Below, piece by piece: positions 18,382 to 27,159 of a DNA stretch of 52,760 nt. Position 1 is the stretch's first letter. Each line of letters opens with the position of its first letter. Location of the stretch: NCBI GenBank assembly GCA_001013295.1, contig LAZY01000018.1, positions 1 to 52,760 on the forward strand, given 5' to 3'. The notes beneath the pieces were generated by a model that ran no database searches, was not told the origin of the DNA, and worked only from the letters and a program-made list of their open reading frames with translations. Origin of the DNA: Chryseobacterium indologenes. Lineage in GTDB: Bacteria; Bacteroidota; Bacteroidia; Flavobacteriales; Weeksellaceae. A program made the position numbers and the translations under genes.

Positions 18382-18627
18382 ATTTTTTAAAATTTAATAA
18401 TGAAAATACTAGTAAAAGTAATGATAGAGTTCTATCTACGGGATTTCGAATATATTTTGAAATATCCCTATTTACAGACAAATCTGTATTAAAAAAGTAA
18501 TTTTTTATTTCATACGCTATTATTTTAACAATTACACAAATCTAATCATTTTTTCATTATAACATATTCATTAAACTATTTTTTTTATAAAAATTAAACA
18601 ATATATCACTTTATGCATTAAATAAAT

Positions 18628-18652
18628 AAATCCCCGACAATGCCGGGGATTT
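18628..18652 (-). terminator. Intrinsic terminator of the metalloprotease gene
   Basis: AAATCCCCG (18628-18636) pairs with CGGGGATTT (18644-18652) around a 7-base loop, 22 bases after the minus-strand stop. The following T-run is interrupted by A bases. The rest of the 292-base gap up to 18673 is very A/T-rich and holds nothing else recognisable. Confidence 0.8.
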
Positions 18653-18673
18653 ACTAAAATTTAAAGATTATCT

Positions 18674-21600
18674 TTATTTCTTGATGAATTTGGACTTGAA
18701 TTGTTCGTTGCCCTTATCCTCTATTGTAATTATATATCCGCCTTTAACTAAAGTTGAAACATTAATTTTTCCATTATTGATATTTCCACTATTTACCAAT
18801 TGTCCGGCAGCGTTATAAATTTTGTAAGCTGCTTTTTCTGAAACTTTTGTTACATTTAAAACATCAGCCGCAGGGTTTGGATAAATCTGAATACCATTAT
18901 TTTTAAGGTCTGTTTCTGAAGTAGAAAGAGCTGCTGGTGAAATTACTACATTGTAGTCTTCAATTTCTCCGTAATAGAAATTAGTACCACAAAGGTAACT
19001 GTTCGGAAGCATACCTGCACTACCATTCCCTGTATAGAACACCACTGCTCTCATTCTTAATGCCTGACCTTCCACAGCTGTGCTAGGAACAGTAAATGTT
19101 GATGAGAACTGAGGCGTTGCCGCAGTTGTAACAGGAACATTCAACACCGCTTCACCGTCTTCAAAAACTCCGTTTTTATTATAATCTATATAAACAGCAA
19201 CTGCGTCATTAACATCTGCACTTCCTACAGATAAACTAAGAGGGTATGATACTCCTTTTGTCAGGTTGATCTGAAGAGCAGGGTTTGCAGTATAGTTTGT
19301 ATACGTAGATTCCGTTGAAGTATTGTTAACATTTGCTACCGTAATATTTGAAATATACTCTCCATCTGTAAGAACTGTTTCGGCATCACAATATGTAATA
19401 ACAACTGTACTAAAGTTAACCGATGCAGAATATGCTCCCACGGTATTATCACAAACTAAGGCTACCTGTACTTCGTAAGTTGTTGCGTCTACTAAACCGT
19501 AGATATTAATAGCAGGATATGTAGAATTCACTTCAGTCCATACAGCAGAACCTACTTTTCTGTAACGTACTTTATAAGTAGCTCCTGTATAAGCCATCCA
19601 TGAAATACTTGCTGCTGAAGGACTGATATTGCTTACCACTACATTCGTAGGGGCTGCACTGCTACACGCAGAAAGAGGCGTTAACGTAACTGATCCTACT
19701 GCGTAGAAAACATTTCCGATTGCTGAGATTCTTACTTTAATAGTTTGCCCGCTCAATGAAGAAGGGAATGTAAAGTTCTCAGACCCGTCATTAGGTGTTG
19801 AAGCAGCTAAGATATTCCATGTTGCTCCGTTATTAGTCGTATAGTCAATTTTAACATTAGATACATTGTATGGAGCAGCATTGGTATTCGCAACCAGCCA
19901 CTGGATTGGTGTAGGGGTATTCACATCAGCATATTGATTAGCTAATTTGAAAGGTCCCTGATCTCCTACAACAATTTCCTGAACTCCATAAGCAGTCTGC
20001 TGTTGCTGAACGTTTGGACTATTATCTCTTACCGTTACCGCAAAGTTTGTAGTTCTTGGCACTAATGATACCGCTTCCCATTTATTATTGGAATTGTCCA
20101 GTACACCACTCATTACAGATGTAAAGTCAGGGAAGTATCTGGTTGGGTTTGATCCCATAAATTTGGATCTGAATGATGCTCCGGTAAAAGTTGTTCCTAT
20201 ATTATTTTTATCAATAGGAGCTGCTGCATCATCCACCTCCTCCCAAACATAGCTAAGCGGATCATTTTCAGCATCCGTAGCAGAAGCTGTTAATACAAAT
20301 GCAGTTCCTCTTGGGATATGATAAGTTGGTAAAGCTGCAATTACAGGAGGATTATTAGCAATCGGAGTTTCAATATCACAAGTTTTAGCAATTAAATTCT
20401 CTTGAATCTGATCAATACTTGCAATATGGAAATAAGGATCAGAATGTTGCTGAACATCAGTCAAAGGTCCTGTAATCCCTGCATATGCCATAATAGTAGA
20501 TCCTGAACCCGGTTCCATATTTACCCCTGATCCTTCTACATTAAATGAGAATGTATGGTTCGCTCCTAACTGATGTCCCATTTCGTGAGCTACATAGTCG
20601 ATATCAAAGTTATCTCCTGATGGCGGATAGGTTGAAGAAGGGTTTACAGATCCTGTAGCAGGAGAAGTAATTCCTGATCCTTTTCCTTTTGGAACCTGTG
20701 TAGTAGGGTCTATACAAACGCAACCAATACAGCCTGCGTTACCTCCACCTCCTGAAGCACCGAATAAGTGACCAAGATCATAGTTAGTATTTCCTACTAT
20801 ATTTGTTAATTGTGTTTGCAATGCTGTATTCCAAGAAGCAGGCGGCTGATTGGCGTTGGATACCGTAGCATAAGGATCCGTAGCAGCATTCGTAAAAATA
20901 AGACTTGGATAATTTAATACATTTAAGTGTAATGCGAAATCTTTTTCAAACACCCCACTTACTCTTGTTAGTGTATTATTTATCTGTGTCCAAGCACCGG
21001 AAACCCCTCCAAAGAACGTAGTATATTCAGCTGTTACTGACATTGCGACTCTGATTGTTCTGTACTTCTTATCAGAATTTTTCGCAAAATTGGTTGGCTG
21101 ATTGGTAACAGCTTGCCCTTTTTTCAGTAGATCATCAATCTGTTTTTTGGCAACCGGACTTTCTTCAGTAGAACATACGAATCCGTTTGGATTTTTCATC
21201 GTTTTAGGATGTACTGCATATACAGACTTATCTGTAGTAGCAGGCTCAATAAATTCGTATTTCCCACCATTCATGACCATCGTCTGAATTTCCGTTGGCG
21301 AAACACTGAATCTTAAATATTTGCTTGGATCTTCAACACTTGTTCCCACATAAGAACCCAGCTGATATTGATCAGCAATATCTTTTGCCAATACCGGAAA
21401 GCTAAATACTTTAAATTGCTCTATTTTCCCATCCAGATTAGGAAGAGAAATAATAACCGGAGCAGCATTAGGTCCCATCTCCTGAGCATTTCTCAATTGA
21501 GATCTTAGTAAAGCTAAGTCTAATTTATAATACCCATTGTCTCTTACACCAGATCTCTCTACTGTAAACGTCCCTCTTTTTTTGTTGTCTACTTTATTAA

Positions 21601-21676
21601 ATGAAGTTGGTGTCCATTGTCCGAACGCCGCTCCACCTATAAAAGTAAACACTAAGGCAGTAAATACTCTTTTCAT
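18674..21676 (-). CDS. Secreted reprolysin-like zinc metalloprotease with FN3, GEVED and T9SS tail
   Basis: A 1000-residue secreted protease. A signal peptide (MKRVFTALVFTFIGGAAFG) is followed by a pro-region to about 210 and a metzincin catalytic domain to about 430. The zinc motif HEMGHQLGANH gives H364, E365, H368 and H374; the Met-turn IMAYAG is near residue 397. Then come a cadherin/PKD-like region (about 440-560), a further beta domain (to 665), an FN3 domain (666-760), a GEVED domain (about 765-915) and a T9SS type A tail starting YPNPAADVLNV and ending KFIKK. It is expected to be exported across both membranes and attached or released at the cell surface. Its sorting tail resembles that of the neighbouring 1462-residue protein, which suggests local duplication. 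Confidence 0.93.
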   Translation of the reverse strand: MKRVFTALVFTFIGGAAFGQWTPTSFNKVDNKKRGTFTVERSGVRDNGYYKLDLALLRSQLRNAQEMGPNAAPVIISLPNLDGKIEQFKVFSFPVLAKDIADQYQLGSYVGTSVEDPSKYLRFSVSPTEIQTMVMNGGKYEFIEPATTDKSVYAVHPKTMKNPNGFVCSTEESPVAKKQIDDLLKKGQAVTNQPTNFAKNSDKKYRTIRVAMSVTAEYTTFFGGVSGAWTQINNTLTRVSGVFEKDFALHLNVLNYPSLIFTNAATDPYATVSNANQPPASWNTALQTQLTNIVGNTNYDLGHLFGASGGGGNAGCIGCVCIDPTTQVPKGKGSGITSPATGSVNPSSTYPPSGDNFDIDYVAHEMGHQLGANHTFSFNVEGSGVNMEPGSGSTIMAYAGITGPLTDVQQHSDPYFHIASIDQIQENLIAKTCDIETPIANNPPVIAALPTYHIPRGTAFVLTASATDAENDPLSYVWEEVDDAAAPIDKNNIGTTFTGASFRSKFMGSNPTRYFPDFTSVMSGVLDNSNNKWEAVSLVPRTTNFAVTVRDNSPNVQQQQTAYGVQEIVVGDQGPFKLANQYADVNTPTPIQWLVANTNAAPYNVSNVKIDYTTNNGATWNILAASTPNDGSENFTFPSSLSGQTIKVRISAIGNVFYAVGSVTLTPLSACSSAAPTNVVVSNISPSAASISWMAYTGATYKVRYRKVGSAVWTEVNSTYPAINIYGLVDATTYEVQVALVCDNTVGAYSASVNFSTVVITYCDAETVLTDGEYISNITVANVNNTSTESTYTNYTANPALQINLTKGVSYPLSLSVGSADVNDAVAVYIDYNKNGVFEDGEAVLNVPVTTAATPQFSSTFTVPSTAVEGQALRMRAVVFYTGNGSAGMLPNSYLCGTNFYYGEIEDYNVVISPAALSTSETDLKNNGIQIYPNPAADVLNVTKVSEKAAYKIYNAAGQLVNSGNINNGKINVSTLVKGGYIITIEDKGNEQFKSKFIKK

Positions 21677-21703
21677 AAATTAAAATACAATTATAATTTT
21701 CGC

Positions 21704-21711
21704 CAAATATA
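21704..21711 (-). promoter_or_regulatory. Putative metalloprotease promoter -7 box
   Basis: On the minus strand this reads TATATTTG, matching TAnnTTTG, 27 bases before the metalloprotease ATG. A -33 TTG at the usual distance is not evident. Confidence 0.5.
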
Positions 21712-21787
21712 ACCATTTTACCAATCACATAAATAAAATAACTTAATATTTTTTAACACATTACACACAACAACACTATTCATTAAA

Positions 21788-21826
21788 AAAAATACAAACT
21801 CCAGAATATACTGAAGTTTGTATTTT
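21788..21826 (-). terminator. Intrinsic terminator of the DUF6048 gene
   Basis: AATACAAACT pairs with AGTTTGTATT; one mismatch is followed by a further CAG/CTG pairing around the loop AATATA. A/T tracts flank it, 30 bases after the DUF6048 stop. Confidence 0.8.
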
Positions 21827-21856
21827 ACACATTTTAAAAGCAAAGAATATATATTT

Positions 21857-22525
21857 CTAAAACTTATAGGCTAAATTCCATGCAAATCCCATATTAAACT
21901 TTGAAGAACTTCTTCCGAATCCCGGAACAATCATAGGATATATATCATCCTGCTTTGAGGTATATACCATATACCTTGGCTGAAGATTTACATCAATATA
22001 GAAGTTGGAGCTGAATAACTGGACCCTGCCTCCCAATGTACCCTCCAACCAAAATGAAGACTGAGATGAAGATGGGAAAGCTTCTGAAAAGTTACTTCCT
22101 CCAAATCCACGCACAGGAATAGCCATGTACTCCTGATTATAGAATGCCCCCGCAACTTTACCACCTACATAAAACCCGTTGAATTCATTCTCGGCATCTT
22201 TTGCCAGCATATAGAATCCGCCCAATTTCACAAATGGTCCGTTAGCTTTCGCATCATAACCGTTCTTCTGGTATACATTCTTTTCAAAACCAGCTTCTGC
22301 AATGGCATGAACATTTTCTTTCACTTTTGAAGAAATAAATCCCTGATACAGTTTTCTATCTGAGAAAAATCCCATACCGGTATTCAACACATCAAAACCA
22401 ACCATAAAGTTCGGTTCATATTTCCAATGTTTCTTTTGGTCTTCTTTCTTCTCTTGCTTATCCTGTGCCCAGCTTATTATTCCCAATAAACTAAAAAAGA
22501 AGGATAAGATTAGTCTTGTCTTCAT
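21857..22525 (-). CDS. DUF6048 family predicted outer-membrane beta-barrel protein
   Basis: A 222-residue exported protein with signal peptide MKTRLILSFFFSLLGIISWA. The mature part has a charged Lys/Glu/Gln stretch and then alternating hydrophobic strands ending in WNLAYKF, a C-terminal aromatic typical of outer-membrane barrels. It fits DUF6048, which in this phylum lies beside DUF6452 and rlmD, as it does here. Function is unknown. Its start overlaps the end of the DUF6452 gene by 35 bases, so translation is likely coupled. It ends the rlmD-DUF6452-DUF6048 unit. Confidence 0.8.
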   Translation of the reverse strand: MKTRLILSFFFSLLGIISWAQDKQEKKEDQKKHWKYEPNFMVGFDVLNTGMGFFSDRKLYQGFISSKVKENVHAIAEAGFEKNVYQKNGYDAKANGPFVKLGGFYMLAKDAENEFNGFYVGGKVAGAFYNQEYMAIPVRGFGGSNFSEAFPSSSQSSFWLEGTLGGRVQLFSSNFYIDVNLQPRYMVYTSKQDDIYPMIVPGFGRSSSKFNMGFAWNLAYKF

Positions 22526-22961
22526 TCTCTATTTGATTTTGTCCGTTTTCCACGCTAACAACAGGAGTAGGTGTTATTAATTCTGAAGTTAAATTTTCAT
22601 AAGATTTTTTGATCCCACATCCCGGAGATACATATGTTGACTTTGTGGTGTACTTCACCCTAACCTGAGATTCCGGTCCTTTAAGTCTGGTTTTAAAATA
22701 CACATCTGTATAAGGAGAATCATCTACCCTTAAAGGAATCAGTCTTGAGTCAATATTCGCAAGTTTTCCTAATTCTACTTTTCCAGAACCATAATCTACT
22801 GATACATAAAGCGTATCTATAGTAGTTAACTTTCCACTTCTTTTGAAAGCTACTTTCATCCTTGGAGTTCCTTCTCCACTTTCGCAAATATCATCATCTC
22901 CTCCACAAGAGAAAAGCAGTCCTAAAAAACAGATTGCTATGAGTAATTTAAAATACTTCAT
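22491..22961 (-). CDS. DUF6452 family lipoprotein
   Basis: A 156-residue predicted lipoprotein. The N-terminus MKYFKLLIAICFLGLLFSCG carries a lipobox with Cys19, followed by Gly-Gly and three Asp, which may favour surface or inner-membrane retention. The conserved CESGEGTPRMKVAF segment near 26-39 is the DUF6452 hallmark. Function is unknown. The gene starts 31 bases after rlmD and overlaps the DUF6048 barrel gene, so lipoprotein and barrel probably form a pair in the envelope. That partnership is inferred from position. Confidence 0.82.
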   Translation of the reverse strand: MKYFKLLIAICFLGLLFSCGGDDDICESGEGTPRMKVAFKRSGKLTTIDTLYVSVDYGSGKVELGKLANIDSRLIPLRVDDSPYTDVYFKTRLKGPESQVRVKYTTKSTYVSPGCGIKKSYENLTSELITPTPVVSVENGQNQIENEDKTNLILLF

Positions 22962-22992
22962 ATTAAGATTTGAAATTCAAATTTAAATAATT

Positions 22993-24405
22993 TTATTTTT
23001 TTACCAGTAAGGCAATATTCTCAACATGATGCGTCTGTGGGAACATATCTACAGGTAAGATTTTGACAACATTATAATGATCTTTCATCAATGCCAGATC
23101 TCTTGCCTGCGTTGCTGAATTACAGCTTACATAAACTACCTTCTCAGGAGAAAGTTTTAAGATCTGCTCTACCACCTTCTGGTGCATTCCGTCTCTTGGT
23201 GGGTCTGTAATCAGTACATCTGCTTTCGGATGGTTTTCCAGGAACTCATCATTGAAAACATTTTTCATATCACCACAATAGAACGTACAATTAGTAAGCC
23301 CATTCAATTCTGCGTGTTCAATAGCAGCATCAATAGCTTCCTGAACAGATTCTATTCCTATTACCTGTTTTGCATTTCTTGCCACATATTGAGCAATAGT
23401 ACCTGTTCCTGTATAAAGGTCATATACCACTTCATCTCCTTTCAGATCAGCAAATTCTAAGGTTTTTCTATATAATTCTAAAGCCTGCTTATAATTGGTC
23501 TGGAAGAAAGACTTCGGTCCTATTTTAAACTTCAGACCATCCATTTCTTCCATCAGGAATCCTTCTCCAAAGTACACTTCAATATCCAGATCATAAATGG
23601 AATCATTCTGCTTTGAATTGATTGCGTATACTAATGTTTTAATCTGTGGGAATTTTTCCAACAGGAATTCAAAAAGTTTCTCTCTGTTTTCTTTTTCTTC
23701 TCTGTACAGCTGGAAAAGCACCATCCATTCCCCTTTAGAGTTCTGTCTCATCATCAGCGTTCTCAGAAACCCTTCATGATTCCTTACATCGAAGAAATCT
23801 AAACCGTTTTCTACGGCATAGTTTTTCACTGCCAGACGAATGGCATTGGAAGGATCTTCTTGCAGGAAACATTCTTTAAGGTCCAGAATCTTGCTCCACA
23901 TTCCCGGAATATGAAATCCTAAAGCATCTTTACTTCCGAAATTTTCTTCAGAACTTATCTCGTATTGAGTAAGCCATCTTGCATTGGAGAAAGAAAACTC
24001 CATTTTATTTCTATAAAAATACTGCTCTTTTGAACCCAGGATTGAAACAGTTTCAAAGTCTTCAATTCCGCCGATTCTTTTAATATTGTTGTATACTTCT
24101 TCCTGTTTAAAGTCCAGTTGTTTTTCATAGCTCATATTCTGCCATTTACAACCACCACAGGTTCCGAAATGAACACATTTAGCATCCACTCTGTAAGGAG
24201 ATTTTTCAAGTATTTCAATGGCTTCGCCTTCGAAATATTTCGACTTAGCTTTTTTCACTTTTACATTCACAATATCTCCTGGAATTGCTCCTGAAACCAT
24301 CACAGCTTTTCCTTCTTCTGTCCGTCCTATTGCCACACCTTTTGCACCAGCAGACAATAACTTTATATTTTCAAGAATTAAATCTCTTTTTTTCTTCCTA
24401 CTCAT
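22993..24405 (-). CDS. rlmD: 23S rRNA (uracil(1939)-C(5))-methyltransferase
   Basis: This SAM-dependent enzyme makes m5U in 23S rRNA (RlmD/RumA family, 470 residues). It has an N-terminal TRAM domain (about 1-65), then an iron-sulphur cluster motif CVHFGTCGGCKWQ near 77-89. The SAM motif VYDLYTGTGTIAQYVA is near 318-333, DPPRDGMHQK near 400, and the catalytic Cys block VVYVSCNSATQARDL near 425. RlmCD-type paralogues share the fold, so the exact target uridine is inferred. The downstream DUF6452/DUF6048 genes appear to be in the same unit. Confidence 0.93.
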   Translation of the reverse strand: MSRKKKRDLILENIKLLSAGAKGVAIGRTEEGKAVMVSGAIPGDIVNVKVKKAKSKYFEGEAIEILEKSPYRVDAKCVHFGTCGGCKWQNMSYEKQLDFKQEEVYNNIKRIGGIEDFETVSILGSKEQYFYRNKMEFSFSNARWLTQYEISSEENFGSKDALGFHIPGMWSKILDLKECFLQEDPSNAIRLAVKNYAVENGLDFFDVRNHEGFLRTLMMRQNSKGEWMVLFQLYREEKENREKLFEFLLEKFPQIKTLVYAINSKQNDSIYDLDIEVYFGEGFLMEEMDGLKFKIGPKSFFQTNYKQALELYRKTLEFADLKGDEVVYDLYTGTGTIAQYVARNAKQVIGIESVQEAIDAAIEHAELNGLTNCTFYCGDMKNVFNDEFLENHPKADVLITDPPRDGMHQKVVEQILKLSPEKVVYVSCNSATQARDLALMKDHYNVVKILPVDMFPQTHHVENIALLVKK

Positions 24406-24469
24406 TTTAAAATTTTCTATTTTCCTAATTGTAACGATTACGTTCCAGTTTGCAAAAGTACAATAAAAA

Positions 24470-24493
24470 AAACCTTATCCGAAGATAAGGTTT
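24470..24493 (-). terminator. Intrinsic terminator of the thioredoxin-fold lipoprotein gene
   Basis: AAACCTTATC pairs perfectly with GATAAGGTTT around the loop CGAA. On the minus strand eight T follow, 20 bases after the stop at 24513. Confidence 0.93.
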
Positions 24494-24512
24494 CTAACTA
24501 TATGAAAGTTTA

Positions 24513-26057
24513 TTATTTTGTTTTAGCCGGTTGAGGATTGGCAGGCTGTGGAGCAGCTTGCTGTGCAGAAGGATCGATCTGCAACTGAGGCGACATCTGC
24601 TGCGCAGAAGGCTCTACTTTTGGCGCTGAAAGTCCTGTAAGTTTATCCAGAATTGTTACCAGTTCCTGCTCTCCTAAATTAACGAAAGATCTGCTGGCAA
24701 TTTTACCGTCTTTATCAACAATCACAAAGCAAGGTAATTTGAATCCGTAAACACCATATTTTTTAGCAATATCAGATTCCATTCCTTTCTCACCGTATAC
24801 ATTCACTCCCTGAATACCTTTCAGTAAAGAGTTACTTGTTTTCACAAACTGATCTTTAGTATCGTCTACATTTACAAATACAAAGTTCATTTTAGACTTG
24901 TAGAAGTTTACGACTTCTTTCAATACAGGGATTGTAGCTTCACCGATATAAGGATTCCATGAAGCGTAGAAGAATAACATATAAGGTTTTCCTTTGTTTT
25001 CAGAAAGCTGATATGCTTTTCCATCCTGCTTTACCAAAGCTGCTTCAGGAGCTGCATCACCGATCTTAAGTCCTGTAATAGCCATCTGCATTTTCAACAG
25101 GTCGCTTTTGATCGTTGCATCTTTAATATCTGTATCGATCAGTTTTTTGATCTTGTCAATATTCTTAGCCGGAGTAGTAGGGTGAATATCTGCCTGAGCC
25201 ATTACAAATGCCAAAAGGTAATCTTTTGCCGTCTGAGAAAGGTCTTTTTGAGTTTTCAAATACTGAGCAAACATATCTGAAGTTGTAATATCCTTTTTCC
25301 CTTTGCTGTTTGCTTCTGCATATTTCTGGAAATCAGGAGTCATTTTTACAAGAAGATACTGTCTGTAAAGAGGAATAGTCTTCACCATTGCATCTTTATC
25401 GTTATCCAGTTTTGTTTCGTAATCCGTAAGAGCTTTAGAAGCTTTATAAGAAGGATTTCCTGACATTGGCCCGTGAGACATTTCATAATTTGCAAGCAGG
25501 TTAAGAATAGTCACCTTAGCATCATTCTTTTTCCAAGCTAAAAGTCCTTTGCTAGGATTGTTTTTCTGAGCAAGGTCATCAATATTTTTATTAATATCAG
25601 TTTCCACTTTCTGCATTCCTTTTACGAATGTAGCTTCGTCTCCGGACATTAAAGCTCCTAAGTTCACTTTAGCTCCGTACTCTCCTAAAAATTTCTGAGT
25701 AGCTGCAAGGAAATCATTATTCTTTTTAGCATCACCCGTAATAACATACTCGTTAGGGAAAGTCATTGAGTTTCCTGAGATGTTTACTTTTTGTCCACCC
25801 TCAAGGTAGATCAGGTTTTGTTTGTTGGCATAGTTGATGACATACATTCCGTCTTTAGGAGCATCAAAGCTTCCTGAGAAGTTGCCGTCTTTATCTACAC
25901 CTATATTAATCAAAGGTAAGGTTCCTACTCCTGAAGCTTCTACGAATTCAATTCTTTCCAATGGTGAACCTCCAGTAATTTTTCCTTTTACCTCTACTTT
26001 TTTTGAACAAGACATCACGAAAGCTGTGATGATAAACAATAAAAGATATTTTTTCAT
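24513..26057 (-). CDS. Thioredoxin-fold (TlpA/AhpC-like) lipoprotein lacking the CXXC motif
   Basis: A 514-residue lipoprotein from the ATG at 26057; its N-terminus MKKYLLLFIITAFVMSC has the lipobox Cys at 17. An upstream ATG (26078) would place seven residues before the signal and is less likely. Residues about 20-120 resemble the DUF4369 beta domain often seen before TlpA-like domains. A helical middle follows, then a thioredoxin-like domain (about 335-465). The active site reads FYASWNPYIGEA, so the usual WCxxC is WNPYI and both redox Cys are missing. The cis-Pro loop LPCFVIVDKDGK is kept. The C-terminal 40 residues are rich in Pro, Gln and Ala with repeated PSAQQ. A binding or chaperone role is more likely than disulfide exchange. 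Confidence 0.83.
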   Translation of the reverse strand: MKKYLLLFIITAFVMSCSKKVEVKGKITGGSPLERIEFVEASGVGTLPLINIGVDKDGNFSGSFDAPKDGMYVINYANKQNLIYLEGGQKVNISGNSMTFPNEYVITGDAKKNNDFLAATQKFLGEYGAKVNLGALMSGDEATFVKGMQKVETDINKNIDDLAQKNNPSKGLLAWKKNDAKVTILNLLANYEMSHGPMSGNPSYKASKALTDYETKLDNDKDAMVKTIPLYRQYLLVKMTPDFQKYAEANSKGKKDITTSDMFAQYLKTQKDLSQTAKDYLLAFVMAQADIHPTTPAKNIDKIKKLIDTDIKDATIKSDLLKMQMAITGLKIGDAAPEAALVKQDGKAYQLSENKGKPYMLFFYASWNPYIGEATIPVLKEVVNFYKSKMNFVFVNVDDTKDQFVKTSNSLLKGIQGVNVYGEKGMESDIAKKYGVYGFKLPCFVIVDKDGKIASRSFVNLGEQELVTILDKLTGLSAPKVEPSAQQMSPQLQIDPSAQQAAPQPANPQPAKTK

Positions 26058-26315
26058 TTCAATTTTAATATTATACAAAAATAAGCTTTTTAGGGCTTGC
26101 TAATTCACACTGATTATTTTTTTTAAAAATTTTATTACAACCCATCAAAAGGGAGTTTTCAATTACTTTATCCAATTGTTTTTTATCAGTTAAAGCTCTA
26201 TTGAAATGCATTTTACAATACAATTCAACGACCCTCCAAATATATACTTATTAAATAAAGAATACCAAAGCTTTATCAAGAAGTTAACAAATTTTAACAG
26301 GAAAATAGCTGATAC

Positions 26316-26352
26316 AAAAAAAATCGCCTCCGTAATGAAGGCGATTTTTTTT
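26316..26352 (-). terminator. Intrinsic terminator of sdhB
   Basis: An A-tract plus ATCGCCT pairs with AGGCGAT plus a T-tract around the loop at 26330-26338, just after the sdhB stop. The rest of the 310-base gap up to the lipoprotein start (26058-26315) shows no gene. Confidence 0.9.
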
Positions 26353-26367
26353 GTATTTGAATCAATT

Positions 26368-27135
26368 CTATCCTTGATCTACAAGAGCAGCCATGTATTC
26401 TCTGTTCATTCTTGCGATGTTTTCAAGAGAAATACCTTTAGGGCATTCCACTTCACAAGCACCGGTATTTGAACAGTTTCCGAATCCTTCTTCATCCATT
26501 GCTTTCACCATGTTCAGAACTCTTCGCTTCGCTTCTACTCTACCTTGAGGAAGTAATGCATACTGAGATACTTTAGCTCCAACAAACAGCATGGCAGATC
26601 CGTTTTTACAGGTAGCTACACAAGCCCCACATCCGATACACGCAGCAGCATCCATTGCTCTGTCTGCATCTTCTTTAGGAACCGGAATGGCATTAGCATC
26701 CAATGTATTACCCGAAGTATTCACTGAAATGAAACCTCCTGCAGCCATTACTCTGTCGAATGCGCTTCTGTCTACCATCAAATCTTTGATAACAGGGAAA
26801 GCAGCACTTCTCCAAGGTTCAATAACGATAGTTTCACCGTCTTTGAACATTCTCATGTGAAGCTGACAGGTAGTAATCCCTGTATCCGGACCGTGTGCTC
26901 TACCATTGATGTAAAGAGAACACATTCCGCAGATTCCTTCACGACAGTCATGGTCGAAAGCAATAGGTTCTTTTCCTTCGTTAATTAGGTTTTCGTTCAG
27001 AATATCCAACATCTCCAGGAATGAAGAATCTGTAGATACATCTGATATTTTATAGGTCTCAAACTGACCTTTAGATTTATTATTTTTTTGTCTCCAAATT
27101 TTCAGCGTAAGATGTAAGCCTTTTTTTGCACTCAT
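26368..27135 (-). CDS. sdhB: Succinate dehydrogenase/fumarate reductase iron-sulphur subunit
   Basis: The electron-transfer subunit of respiratory complex II, 255 residues. The [2Fe-2S] Cys are C64, C69 and C72 in CREGICGMC, with C90 as the fourth. The [4Fe-4S] and [3Fe-4S] Cys are in [11 protein letters not shown] (166-176) and [12 protein letters not shown] (221-232). The pattern matches the Bacillus-like / Bacteroidetes type. It is the last gene of the sdhC-sdhA-sdhB unit, 24 bases after sdhA, and a strong terminator follows. It passes electrons from the SdhA flavin to the SdhC haem and quinone at the inner membrane. Confidence 0.96.
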   Translation of the reverse strand: MSAKKGLHLTLKIWRQKNNKSKGQFETYKISDVSTDSSFLEMLDILNENLINEGKEPIAFDHDCREGICGMCSLYINGRAHGPDTGITTCQLHMRMFKDGETIVIEPWRSAAFPVIKDLMVDRSAFDRVMAAGGFISVNTSGNTLDANAIPVPKEDADRAMDAAACIGCGACVATCKNGSAMLFVGAKVSQYALLPQGRVEAKRRVLNMVKAMDEEGFGNCSNTGACEVECPKGISLENIARMNREYMAALVDQG

Positions 27136-27159
27136 AATGTTATATTTATAGGTTGGAGA

